Source: Pisolithus tinctorius (taxonomy: Eukaryota; Basidiomycota; Agaricomycetes; Boletales; Pisolithaceae). From it: a DNA stretch of 64,000 nt. This document shows positions 1 through 14,540 of the stretch, piece by piece; within the stretch, counting starts at the first letter, position 1, and every line of letters starts with the position of its first letter. The notes below the pieces were generated by a model, which ran no database searches, was not told where the DNA came from, and saw only the letters and a list, made by a program, of their open reading frames with translations. The DNA is taken from positions 52,634 to 116,633 of the forward strand of contig JANFAH010000109.1 of assembly GCA_024663395.1 (NCBI GenBank), read 5' to 3'. The translations under genes were made by a program, and so were the position numbers.

Positions 1-633
1 CGTCAAGATTAAGTTTCTTTTCCGTAGCAGCGAGGCGAATCTTGAGAACTTGGTACTCCTTGAAGGACCTTTTTAAGACCGTGTAAGTTTAGGGCACAAT
101 GACTGATATCGAACCTCTTTCAACTCCTCAACTTCTTCTGCACCGAGTATTTCACAATCACGACTGTCCACGATAGCTTCGCTCGTCAACAAGCTCATAA
201 GTAATTCGTCGCGAATGTTGACATGCTCAAAGGCCAGCAGTGAATCCGGAGGGGCTGCATAGGGATATGAGGGACCTGCAGGGTGGTTTCCTCCAGAAGA
301 TTTTCGAGGCGGGGAGGACAGCGCGTGAGATTCTGTACTTCTTGTATGTGAATGTGCGGATGATAGTGGCGATGCTGGGGTACTGTTTCCAACTGTCGCA
401 GAGATGATGGGTGCTTGCTTCGTCTTGCGAATAGTCAGACCGGGTGTGGTGGTGTGTGGCTCGTCTTCCGCTGGAGAGGCCGATCGCGAGACCTGGGGTG
501 ACCACAATGATTTCGATGCCGCAGCTGGCGGGGTGGGTGCTGGAGTTGTCTCTGTCGTTGCATGATGCGGTTGCGGTTGTGGTGTGGCGGGTGACGTCCG
601 GCCCCCACCCCATAGTCTGCGGACGCCGTTCAT
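1..633 (-). CDS. Uds1-domain (up-regulated during septation) protein, 5' part
   Basis: Partial gene running off the left edge. Exon 1 is 633-115, an intron of 56 nt lies at 114-59, and exon 2 continues from 58 to the edge. The first ~130 residues are low-complexity, rich in Pro, Ser and Thr, so probably disordered. They lead into ELLMSLLTSEAIVDSRDCEI and then EVEELKE joined to EYQVLKIRLAATEKKL. That order, a short helix followed by a coiled-coil start, is what I know from the fungal Uds1 domain (up-regulated during septation). The splice is inferred because only the acceptor before GAG-TAC keeps the conserved EEYQ frame. A role in septation or polarity is a family inference. It is divergent from MDM34, with 334 bp between the two starts. 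Confidence 0.6.
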
Positions 634-967
634 GACAATTAGCTCACTAGTGAGACAGTGTCAGACCGCCACTTGTTGAGTGTTGTCCACTGTAAGGGAG
701 AGCCAGCAAGCCACTGCGACTGAGATGTCACTAAAAGTCTAAACTGCCCGCAACTTCTGCCTTTGTCCCCGGAGGAAATCCCAAAAACGACGGGCTAACG
801 GCGGCCGACCTGTGAGACTGGAGACTCCGTACACAGCCGACACCACTTACGTGCCCGACCGGCATGCACAACGTACTTCACAGCTCGTTCTGAAACCTCG
901 TGGGCACTTTTCATTTGGATGACAGTACGAGCGCTGCCGAATTCAAGCCACTAATAGCTACCCAGCG
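634..967. promoter_or_regulatory. shared divergent promoter region, Uds1 gene / MDM34
   Basis: This 334-bp gap separates two divergently transcribed starts (633 minus, 968 plus), so it must contain both promoters. I see no convincing TATA box or other named element in it. Confidence 0.4.
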
Positions 968-3145
968 ATGTCGTTCACCTTTGAGTGGCCTCGCTTCTCC
1001 GAGCAATTCCACACCCATGCTATCCAGATGCTCAACAATGCCCTTAACAAAGGAAACAAGCCGCCAGTCATTGCGGACAAGATTGAAGTCGTGGAACTGG
1101 AGATGGGCACTCAGGTACGTTCGTTTTGTCGTGCGCATGACGAAATCCTACTCAGACACTCTTGAAGCCTCCTGAACTAGAGATTCGGGATATTGGCGAG
1201 CTCACCGTGGAACAGTTTCGCGGCATATTCAGATTGACATATAACGGCGATGCTCATATTGTGCTGAAAACCAAGGTTCAGGTTAGCAGATGGCACAGTT
1301 TACACCACCTTCGTGGCCTCACGGATATTTTTCACCTAGGCTAATCCCCTGAACCATAAACAACCCGACATCCACCTTATGACTGGTTCTAGGGGCATGC
1401 TGGCTGCGAAAGAGCCTCTGGTCGTACCCATGCTCCTCCGCTTATCCCACTTCAGACTTAACTCCTACGTAGTCCTTGTCGTTTCAAAACAGAAAGGCAT
1501 CACGCTCGTCTTCAAGACAGACCCTCTCCAGAATGTAGACATCAACAGCACCTTTGATTCCATCGCTGTCATTCAGAAGTTCATCCAGCGTGAGATCGAA
1601 GGTCAATTGCGCCAGATGTTCAGAGAGGACCTACCAGGCATCATACATCGTCTGAGCCAGCAGTGGATAAAGGCGAAAGTGGAAGCACCCTACTTGGACA
1701 AACGACCTCCTCCGGTGATTCGGCGGCCGTTCGATACTGCGTCTGCGCCGGATCTGTCTTATCTATCTCCTGGGTTTGCAGCCGCAGGTATTCACCCTTC
1801 CTTTCGCCGTCCACCATCACTTGTGGGTGGCCGTGCGCGCTCTATTTCTGGCGTCTCTGTTACAAATTTACCGCAGAGGACGGGGTCCAGTCTCAGGTCT
1901 ACTCCGCCAGCTCCAGTGAGCGCCCCCTCTACCGAGGCCAGTGGCTCTCTACCTGACATAGAGAACTTCGATCCTACATATGGCCTTCGTCCCGAGGGTC
2001 TCCCCACAAAGAGCGTGTTCACTAGTTTCGGACAGTTGTTTAGGCAGGACAAGGGCCTCGCGGATCTCACGGAGGAACCGTCAGAGGGTGACGAACAAGG
2101 AGAACACGAGTCATTCGATGCCTTGGACTGGGACGATACGATTCCTGATTACTCCCCACCTCCGAGCGTTTCTGAAGAATTGGAACCAGTGACCGAGTAT
2201 GAAACAATACCTGCAGTCGGAGGCGGAACTATCACGCGCCCTAGAGTATACCACTCCCAGTCGATGATACAACCTCCCTCCGAAGTCCCTAACGCTGCGT
2301 CTGAGGCCGAGAACGCGCCACCCTTTGCGAACCTTCTCCAGCGGGCTGGCTCCTCAAAGCTAAATTCGACGTTGCCACACCCAGCTTCCCGAATGAGACA
2401 TTCCCATCATCATGCCTCGAGTTATCACTCCTTTGAAGAAGGCCTGTACGGTTATGGAGAGCGATATCGTCCGCTCTCCGCCCCTCCTCTTGATTTCGCA
2501 CGACCCCCGTACTTAAAACACTCGCCGGGTAAAAGCGATACGCACATGTCGCGGTCCAGCAGCGAGCTTTCACATTCTGTAGACACACCATCCTCTCCCG
2601 AAGTTCCCCCGCCCTCCCACTACCTCGATGCCAAGTCTCATCGTCGTCTCTCTGTATCATCGTCATACGGTTTCGACGCTTTCCATTCCGGCTCTCCACC
2701 AAAGTATCACACCCTTTCGGAAGCTGATCCCAAAATAGTCCTTCGCCCCACTCTCAATAACACTGTCCACCAACTCTCCACTCTCAGCCATTCGAACCAT
2801 ACCTTATCGCCGTACACGCGTTCTTTGGCACACTTCACGGTACGCAGCGTCCCGCCACGAACTGTCAACGCTTCCGGAGTAAAATTACCTCCTGAACGTC
2901 GACCCACTAAAGCCAGACGTAAGCGGACGTACCGTATCGGTGGACTGAAGGCAGGCGCAGAACCCGAGCCCCCACCGCCCACCTCACCACCATCGCCTGC
3001 TCCGCCTTCCGAATTCGATCAGGCTGATGTGGACCAATACTTCCGCTTTCGTGATGATTTTACCCCTATGCCTCAGGAATCCAAAACACCTTCTCTTCGT
3101 GATCATCATCAGCATCGCGACCTACGTCGACGACGGCCGCATTAG
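968..3145 (+). CDS. MDM34: Mdm34, ERMES complex subunit
   Basis: Subunit of the ER-mitochondria encounter structure, sitting at the outer mitochondrial membrane and passing phospholipids with Mmm1, Mdm12 and Mdm10. Exons are 968-1114, 1168-1281 and 1340-3145, giving 688 residues with no frame damage. The N-terminal SMP lipid-binding domain (about residues 1-200) is highly conserved: it opens MSFTFEWPRFSEQFHTHAI and includes PPELEIRDIGELTVEQFRG, NPLNHKQPDIHLM and the near-invariant NVDINSTFDSIAVIQKFIQ. The rest (about 210-688) is Ser/Pro-rich and ends in an Arg-rich tail, which is longer than in yeast but usual in basidiomycetes. The start is the first ATG matching the family N-terminus. It converges on the Virilizer-like gene, whose stop lies 338 bp downstream. 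Confidence 0.95.
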
Positions 3146-3482
3146 TTCCATATCAGTTGGTTTTCTTCTTGTTCTTACATATGGCACTTCGACATCCATC
3201 GCCGTTCAAATATATCACATCAGTATTTGTAATATTACCTTCGATAGAGAAGTAGATTATCAAGTGTTATTCTCATATGCATACGTAGTTCGGACGAGCT
3301 CGTCCATTGCTGAGTGCTGGGTAGCCGCAAGCATCCTAGTGCAAAATTACATGCCAGAGAGAAAGGGAGCCAACTTATATCTACAATTCTTGGACACATC
3401 AACGTTGTTCGTTTACATGGCTACACTTCAACAAGATATTCGTACGGTTTAAATTGCGTCGCCTCCGTTCTCTTACACATGT

Positions 3483-6400
3483 CTACTGAGCAAGGTTGAA
3501 AGGAGGGCCGAGTAGGAACGTTTCAACTGGGTGACCAATGACACTAGGCTCGATGATTGGCGACGACGTGCCAAGCTCGAACTCCTGATATACGGTGAGA
3601 AGGAATATTAAGAAAATGAGGCAGTTTGGGTGAAAATTTGGTGACGCTCACATCGACATGCATACTGGGCAGTCGGCTCGTATTTTGCCTCGCCAACGGA
3701 GTCTGGCGGAGTTCCCTAAAATCATTCTTTGTGTACATCTTCGTCAACCCAGAGATGGCAGGTGAGCGAAGAAGCGCAGTAGGGGGTGAGAGTGCAACGA
3801 GACCCAAGATATCCCGAGCCGGCAACTTGCGTTTCGGTGTCGACGGTACGGGAGCAGAGGGTGCTAGAAGGGTCTCTAGATCACGGATGCTTATGCAGGC
3901 AGTCTGCGGGATTATCCTGGTAGGCGAGAACGGGTCTGGAAGGGGCGTTAACTTTCCTCTGACCGTCTTCAAAATGTCTATGTCGGGTTCCTTCTTTTCC
4001 CCAAATGCGTTACATAGTTTGTCCCACTTATCCCGTGACAAGCCCGGGAGGTCAGAAGGACCTGGGAGCCTCTCACAAAGCCAAGACAGCGTCGAAAGGA
4101 TGACCTGGAGATCGGAAGGTTGGAGATCATCCATTCTTTCAACTACAGCAGACAAGCAATGGCCGAATTCCCACAGAAGTCGGTCAAGGGCTAGATCCGC
4201 GTCGTCGATCGCGGAAAGTACTGCTTGCGCGCGCTCAAACGCTTCTACCACCTCAGTGTGGATCTGTGGCACTGAAACACCGCGGAGGAATGTAAGGGCA
4301 ACAGCCAATTGCACGGAAGCATCGGTAAACACAGGATTTGTGGACAGCAGGCGTGCAAGACATAACAGGGACTCGGAGTATACGTGAGCACTTAACAGGG
4401 CTGTCATAGTGTCGGCTATTGCCTGACCGGCACGAGGGATCACCGAAAGCGTAGTTACGCCCAGGGTTGCATGACCGGAGGACGGACTCATGAGCCGTTC
4501 TATTGTTTGAATATGCCGGTCCACAGCTTGCTGGGCCATCAAGCGTACGTGCTCTGTCTGGCCTTCCATGATAAACCTGGAAAGATCGGACATGTGTTTC
4601 AGTTCTTGAGAAATGAACCACTGTCCAAAATCCAGAATCCCATTGTCCAGTGTGATTAGCAGAGACACGAGTTTGCATTTGCGGTCGACATCCAGCGCAC
4701 ACAACAGTCTCTCAAGGTCACCAAGAATAACGGGAAGAGTGGACAGTACCCACTTCGAGGTTGATTCCACAGGGTCCGAAGGAGTAGGTAGCAAGCAAGT
4801 GAAGAGTTCACAAATCTGCCGAACTTGCTGGTGCGGGTCACCATCAAAGGTCTGGCTTTTTTGGAGTAATGTGCGCAAGACAACTGCAGACCTCGTTTTG
4901 GGCAAGTCCATCGTGGAAGATGCGGAGAGAACGCCTAAGACATGTGAACAGGCCTGTTTGGCACGTCTCCCGGCCACATGGACCGATGGTGAGTAGGAAA
5001 GGTCGCGTAAGACCATGTCCGAAGATGTGAAAACAAGATAAGCTGCATTCACAAGGCGACGGATCGTGCGAATGGTAGTAACAGCGAACGGTTCGAGGTA
5101 TGCAAGCAACCGTAGAATCTGTTCAGAAAGTAGCAAGTATTGCTCCAAAAGTCCTTTCTCCACTGGTGGTGGCACGCTCAAGGCGAGTTGGTTCTTGAGC
5201 TCTTGACCAACCTCGAAGGCCAGATCGACAGAGCGGAAGAACAACCCATACACATTCTCCTTCCATCCCGTTTGCAGCACTTCCAAGTCACCAGCGCTTT
5301 CTTCATCGACATGGTGCTGAATGATTCCGACGGCAACCCGAAGCACCCGCACACGATCCATGTTCAGCGGGCCCGAGTTGGATCTAGCTAGCTCTTCGAT
5401 AGCACTCGAAGGGCCGTCCTCCGCAACTGCAGCGGCATTTTCCAGGGATTGTCTCTCTTCTTCGCTGATGTAGGTCAGCGTGAAGGGTTGCCACGAACGT
5501 ATGCACTTGACAAAATGAGGACTGAGGTAACACCGTGGCTCGTTTACCAGGTTCAACATGATGTTCTCCGCATGGATGCCTGACATATCTGGAGGATCAT
5601 TGTCCATTGTCATGCATTCCAGACGGAACGTCATTTGGCGCAGAAGAAGGAGATGGTTGACAATCTATGCAAGTCTTAGCCTGGGCAAGGGAAGAGGAGA
5701 AACAAGATTACGTACCTCACGATATCCCGGAACGTCCTGCCACAGTCGAAGGACACCCAGTGTCCGCTCTCGGCAACTGACATTTGGAAGGCTATCAGAC
5801 CACGCATAGACAGCCAACACGCATGCAACGCCGATGAAAGCCTTGACAAATCCTATATAATCAGCATGCGAAACATTCGCCAACTCCGAGTCCCACAGGC
5901 TCCCGGGAACAGTGCAATCGAATGTTGGGCCACCCTGAAGAGTAGCAAAGAGATCCTCGTGTGTTGTCATGCAGCTGAGCCAAATGCCAAACGACTTCTC
6001 TTCTGAACCAATGTCCTTCAGGAACCGGGCAGCAGCGACGAAATTTCCACTGGGGTTAGACAGTGTGTCTTCGAACAGCTGCCAGTCTCGCAAGCGATTT
6101 GACAGTCTTCGGATGCCTTTCTTCACCTCTGGCTCCGTCGCTGGCATTGAATACACCGAATCCAATGCGCTTCGGAACCAATCATCATCCAAAAGTTTTG
6201 CAATATCAGGGTTTGTCGATGCGTCTAGCAAGGTAAACACCGTATCTTCGTCTATACTGGATGTATCAAACACTCGCTCCAGGTCAATGGTTTGCTATAG
6301 CCAGAGTCAAAACTAGAAATACGTCAATACTTCTCAAGCTTACCACCAGCATGCGTGCAAGGTCCCGATGTTGCGAAGCAGAGCGGCATAGTATCTCTGC

Positions 6401-7332
6401 AATGAAATAAGATCTCGTGTTATCCTGTTGTTCATCTTCAGCCTGACGTCGAGCGAGTGGATAACGTAACCGACCGTTGGACTAATAGCATCTGCAACCT
6501 TTTCTGCGAACCTCAGCAACGCCTCCGGAGAAACGTCATCAGCAACGGGCCTGCTTAAGCAGCGATATGCAGAGTCTAGATCAATATCCATATCTTCCTC
6601 GTGTAAATCTGAGTAGAGATGCGGGAATTCCGGGAGATCCCAATCATCGTTAGGAGGTTTCAGGCAGAACATGAGGCGTATGACGAGGTTTAGTGGAGGT
6701 GCATCTGGTATGAGGGCGAGTAATTGCCTTGCTAAGTGGGTCGGATCGGAGGACCTAGCAAGGTCAAGTGCAGGTGAAACGGATGTAGGTTCTAACACAG
6801 GTAGTGGTCGTGCTTCATAAGAGGTAATGGCTGGAGATACTTCGGAGACCGGTTCGCCGTAGATTGCCATCGACACAGTTTCGAAGTCACCCCGCACTAT
6901 CATGAGACGCGTTGCAAACTAGACAAACAGTCAGCTCGGCTGAAGGAGCGATACACTGTATGCACACGTGCATCTGCACCCATATTGACAGCAAATTCTG
7001 CTTGTCCGCCAGCATATGGAATGACTGTTGGTATAAGGGCATTGGGCACCTTCAACTTAGGTTTTCCATCCGCTTGTGAGCCTGGCTGCAGTGGATGGGC
7101 ATTAAAGTAAACGTCCATGAAGAAGGCTTCAGGTTCTGTGCGCCTAGATTTTGTCAGTCAAGCTGCCATCCTCGAGTTTGCCCGCTCACGCGATGACATC
7201 TGGGGCGGCGGCGAATGGCCTTGTGCCTGTGGGGAATATCCTCACAGACTGCACCCTACATGGTGATGCAAACCGTATAGCAGTTAGTTTCGAAGTCCCG
7301 AATGGAGTCAAGTTGCACCATTGCAAGAGCAT
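3483..7332 (-). CDS. Virilizer (VIRMA)-like m6A methyltransferase-complex protein
   Basis: Seven exons: 7332-7190, 7143-6957, 6918-6471, 6396-6344, 6294-5716, 5664-3652, 3584-3483; 3,525 nt, 1,174 residues, frame closed throughout. The N-terminus matches the VIR_N domain: SVRIFPTGTRPFAAAPDVIA, then RTEPEAFFMDVYFNAHPLQP and LMIVRGDFETVSMAIYGEP align with the animal VIRMA segments of the pattern VRVIPPGxR..F.LDLFFN..LVLRGxxNxLTLAIYG. The large middle is helical and repeat-like. The C-terminus has RQNTSRLPSMHVD-EFE, resembling the conserved tail of Virilizer proteins. Known family role: scaffold of the nuclear m6A writer complex (WTAP/Mum2, METTL3/Ime4). It is shorter than human VIRMA (about 1,800). 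Start chosen at 7332 because that frame runs straight into the domain. The internal intron 6470-6397 is inferred from phase. Confidence 0.8.
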
Positions 7333-7856
7333 TGGTGTCCCACTTCAGTGTATTGGTCGGAGCTAGTATAGGCCTGCTTCGGCGAGTGTCACAGCCACTC
7401 CACCACGCAATACCAACTAGCAACTCAAATATGATGTAGCAATTACGCTAGTAACTCAGAAAGTATACGGGGCAGGCCTGCTCCAGGTGTATTATGCTAC
7501 TCTTGAAGGCGGTGGCCAACCATGCAGCAAGTACTAATATGTCAGAAGTCGCAAACTTGTCACAGCGTTTGGCAGCATTTGTGCCCGCGGACCTCGTACC
7601 TATAGAAGAATCGAAGGTCTCTCAGAGCCCTACATACCATCACCCCGGTTGCCTCCAGGCGACTCAACTGATAAACATCGAGTGAGACCACTGAGCATGC
7701 GGGGACCACCGCCCAGAAATTATGATCAAATTGGATGTCAGTCCCGCTAAACAATCTGGTTCCCTGTGCAAAAAATAAAACTAATGCGATATTACAAATG
7801 CATAAGTAGTGAGTGGGTGCAGAGGATAACGAACGTGCAAGGGTCATTGACAACCG
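7333..7856. other. intergenic, Virilizer-like promoter / STIMATE-family 3' region
   Basis: 524 bp between two minus-strand genes. It must hold the promoter of the Virilizer-like gene and the 3' UTR of the STIMATE-family gene. I see no conserved protein or RNA here. Confidence 0.4.
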
Positions 7857-9503
7857 CTACTTCTCCCGATACTTGTTCTGTTCTGAACGGCCGTCCACGC
7901 TGCCAGCAGATCGCGTCCGTGTATGCTTCTCCCACAAATCCAGGTGTATGCTGGGTCTATCAATGGAAACCCCCGGGACTGAACCTTTCTGAAGTATCCG
8001 GGGTGAAGTGTGTTGGGGTCGGTCTGGTGAAGCAGAGAAAAGGGAATGGATTGGCTGGTGATCAAGTGAAGGGGGAGGCGAAGCCCTATGTTTCTGTCTG
8101 GATCTGGAAGATATGCTGCTGGGTGACGGGCTCCCTATGCTACTGCTACTCGGAGGATAATCGTGGGCAATGGGCGAGTTGGAGCCAGGGAAAGATATAG
8201 AAGGCGACGACGACTTTGTTCCCATTTTGGACTTATCGTCTTCAGGGCCAACCATCGTAGTGAAATCTGATGACATTCTCGAGCCGCAGGGTCGTGGCAT
8301 ATTCTCTACGTCATGATGTAGGGTATCGTCACCATCGTCTTCAGATGATGGGATTAGCGGTTCGCAATCTCGGTCATCACAATTTCGGTGTGAGTTAGAA
8401 TGAGAAGGAGGCTGAGTACTGTTGGCTTTAACGATGGAGTCGATAAGCCAGAATTGGAGGACGTTCATAATGATTGGAAAGATGCCCATGACGCTGAGAA
8501 AGTGATTAATGACCTGTCCATACTCCGGAGATTAATCTGGCGCACAAGATGACTTGGAAGGATTCTCCCTCTCCTATATTCGTCCAGCCGAGCAACCAGT
8601 CTCCTAGCTCGAAAGTTCCAGGCCATATGGCAAAAAGTGCAACGACAAGAAGTTTCATTGTCGTAAGGGCAAACACGTAAACCGCGGCCTGGCGAACCCA
8701 GTACGCAAACGATGGTGGATTCCCGTACTGGCCCGACCGAAAACCCTTGAGGTGCAGCTTCTTTAATAGTACAAAAGTAGTGGCCTGCAAGACGAGGTAT
8801 ATAAGGCCAACACCTAGTCGCTGATAGTATCACTGTCTGTGGTTTCAATATCAAATCACTCACCTAATGTAGTGTCAACCAAAATATTAAGAAAATAGTA
8901 TGTACAAGCATTTCCGGAGAATTGGTGAGATCCAAGATCGGAAATGAGCACATTCAGGCCGTGTATAAACATCTGACCAATGACCTGTTTAGACACGTCA
9001 AACAGCCTAGAGGTGGCAGAAATGGATAATAACATGCTTCAGCGAACGGATGCTGGCATGCCTTCGAAGGAACCGCACCAGATTTTCCACGGCCGTTTGT
9101 GTGTCTCGCGGTGTCTCTTATAAACGAGCGAAAGGATGGCAAGGACGCCCATAAGACCTTGCACGACCTAAATCGACCGTTTTCGTGATCAAGCCTGCCC
9201 ACAGTGAACGCAATGCCACACATCGCTTACCAGAGCCGTTGGACCCAAGAGTTGACATGATTTGCGGTCCACGGGTAGGTTATCCAAGCTGCTATCAATG
9301 ATGTGCGCAATGGCAGACATGTCAGATGTGTCGCAGTTTGTGCTGCCCCTGGGGGTTGACAGGAAACGAGAAATCAAGGGAAGGGCGGTGACTGTAGCTG
9401 CTATGAGTACTTTGAGTTGGATGAGCCGGAGCCGTCGCGTCGGACGGGCGATGATATAATCACTCAGAGTCTCTCCGATCAGGGAGGGAACGGATGATGA
9501 CAT
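7857..9503 (-). CDS. STIMATE/TMEM110-family multi-pass membrane protein (yeast YPL162C type)
   Basis: Exons 9503-9231, 9167-9079, 9006-8864, 8813-8546, 8493-7857; 1,410 nt, 469 residues, intact. Diagnostic family segments in order: CQLLGPTAL-VVQGLMGVLA, KRPWKIWLFDVSKQVIGQ, YYFLNILVDTTLGVGLIYLV, HLKGFRSGQYGNPP, ELGDWLL and VMGIFPIIMNVLQFWLIDSI. These define about five hydrophobic helices in the first ~290 residues. The C-terminal ~190 residues are Ser/Pro/Asp-rich and look cytosolic and disordered. The yeast homologue sits in the vacuolar membrane; the animal member regulates store-operated calcium entry at ER-plasma membrane contacts. A membrane-contact role here is inference. Every splice site was set by phase plus family continuity. 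It is divergent from SEC18. Confidence 0.85.
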
Positions 9504-9630
9504 AATCGTCCTCTCGTGCAGTCCTCACGGCCTTAACTCAACGCAGCAACGACGTGCTTGTCGAGAAACGCAATCTCGAGCAGATCTCAAAGCGGACATA
9601 TAGTAATAAGCCAGTAATCGAAAGCCGTCC
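9504..9630. promoter_or_regulatory. 127-bp bidirectional promoter, STIMATE-family gene / SEC18
   Basis: Only 127 bp separate the divergent start codons at 9503 (minus) and 9631 (plus), so both promoters and both 5' UTRs fit in or overlap this interval. No obvious TATA element was seen. Confidence 0.45.
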
Positions 9631-12522
<2,892 letters not shown>

Positions 12523-13500
12523 AACATTGTTGTAGCGATAGTACTGCTATACCCTCCTTGGTCGTTGTGTATAATGTATCCTAGGATTGCCTGTCACATC
12601 ACTATTCTGCAGGTAACCGTATATGGCCAAGGTTACGGGCGAATGCGGGTTGACAAAAGTTCGACCCCGCGCAATTACGAGTTGAGAGACACCCTGACGA
12701 GGGCCCACTGAACCACATCGGCAGGAAACCTTGGTTATTCACGGGGCATGGTATGTGGTCTGTGGATTGTAGAGACGGATAAATCGCATTGACATATAAG
12801 TTTACTGTACGTAGGAATTAGCTATCGCCGGAGGGGGATTGCCCCATGCCAATCTCTCCCGGGGTAAATGTCAACGAGCAACAAAGACATCGCCTGGCGT
12901 AGTAGAGATTGCGATGGCCATGTAGGCGGTGGTGAGTGGTGACAAAAATGTGCAAGTGGATTGAGACATAGTAAATGATTCTTCCCTTCATGGACGCCAA
13001 CTACCACCTGTCGGCCAGATGATCTGCTCCTCGTCCATTACGAATAATAATACTCGGATCGTCTGCAAATCTGCCCCCGGACCGGCACCCCACACCGGTG
13101 TTCATGTTCCTGATCATCCAATGGACATGTTTGGTAACTCGCAAATCTTGACTGGCTTCGCAGGCGTCAATTACAACCAGGGCCAAATTGAATTCAAAGT
13201 CGGGCTTGGCTGTGCAACTTATGATAGGTGTCGTTGGGGTGCTAATTGATCTTCCATTCACACCTTTCGATATTCTGAGCCCGGAACTAAGCCAGAAAGT
13301 GGTGGTTTGTTGTTGGCATTTGCTATATGCCAGCTTGGCAAGACCCCCCTACTGCGTGAATTAGGCACTAAATCGCGCACGGTGAAGCACTTTTTCATCG
13401 TGGTTCCCTGGAGTTGATTTCAGACCGGATGCACCACGTTGCAGGGAGATGGTTGCAACGATGTCGGAACTCCCATTCTGCGAAGTGAAAACACAACTAG
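12523..13500. other. intergenic, nothing recognised
   Basis: About 980 bp between SEC18 and the P450 relic. Open frames here are short and I recognise no protein. Some of the right part (from about 13,000) could be unrecognisable 5' remains of the P450. Confidence 0.3.
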
Positions 13501-14540
13501 TAAGTCACCGCTGCGAACTCCTCTTCATGCATGTTCAACTTCCAAGGCCCATCTGGTACTTTGCAACATTGTTTGGTATCTGACTTTCTTACGTACGAAG
13601 GCGCGGAGGAGTCTGCAGCGAGAGATGCTACTTCAGGTGTCTTTCTAGGTTGGTTTGCGTTTCAGTCACTAGTAGTATGCTATTCACAGCCGGGATTGAC
13701 CTTCTGTCAGCTGCAGCCCAGAGTATGAGTTTGCAACCACACTGGGAATCCTCGATTGACAATAGGTCGTAGACCGCCTCCATTCTGGAGACGCTTGTCC
13801 TGGTAATGGTGCTCCACCCCGAGGTGCAAGCCAAAGTCGCACGCAGAACTCGATGACGTCGTTGGGAATGGCGTCTTCCCGACCGCCGAAGATCGGCCGC
13901 CATTATCATTCTTACAGGCTGTACTTTACGAGGTTATGAGATGAAATCCTGTCTTTCCACTAGGTCATCGGCGCGATCCCACTTGCTGCCATACCAGACT
14001 GAACGATCAGGTATACCCCATGCAACTACTCCAAGTGACATCTGCGAGGAGCACCGGATCCCGAAAGGTTTATTGACTGTCCATTTCTAGAGGCAATGAC
14101 TTCCCATGACTTTGACAAGATGTATCATTATGTTCAACGCATGGTAGGCTGATTATATCCTCCGCTGACCCTGCATCTATTAGACCTCTGTATGTACCCT
14201 AGGGCCGTGTCTCGTGACTGTTTGGATCCGGAACGTTTTGATCCAGGCAGTCATCTTACTCCAGAAGGCCAACTCGCTACCCAAGCTAAGCAAAATAATT
14301 CTCCTTTCTTTGGGTTCGGCAGGAGGTACGTGCTGACCCTGGGGCCTCTGATCAATGGGGCACTCAAACGGAATGGAATGATTTTCGCAGGATCTGTCCC
14401 GGACGGTTCTTTGCGGATAATTGCGCTCTCGGCCGCAGGCGGCGATGATTCTTTCCGCTTTTAGATTTGAGAAGGCCAAGGACGCGTCTGAGAAAGCCTA
14501 TTCCAGTTGAAGTCCAGCATTTGTCTAGTAGGTCAGGTCA
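13501..14540 (+). pseudogene. cytochrome P450 relic (C-terminal half, inactivated)
   Basis: Pieces of a microsomal P450 can be read in several frames. In order: GAEESAARDATSG (about 13,600), VMVLHPEVQAKV (about 13,805), then LDDVVGNG and ATAEDRPPLSFLQAV-like sequence into the K-helix E-V-M-R (about 13,945), where the following codon is TGA in place of the Trp usual in this group. Next come IPHATTPSDICEEHRIPKG (about 14,010-14,075), LDPERFDPGSHLTPEGQL and SPFFGFGRR, spliced across 14,325-14,391 to ICPGRFFADN. Together these form the heme-binding FxxGxRxCxG motif. Stops and frame changes between blocks, and no recognisable N-terminal membrane anchor, make it non-functional. The type resembles the large agaricomycete CYP families; I would not name a clan. 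Confidence 0.8.

Noticed and set aside
2289..2982. Minus-strand open frames opposite MDM34
   Set aside because: Reverse-frame shadows of the Ser/Pro-rich C-terminal half; no family match.
3626..4387. 253-residue plus-strand open frame opposite the Virilizer-like gene
   Set aside because: Shadow frame: composition is Arg/Ser-rich without domains, and the minus strand carries the conserved protein.
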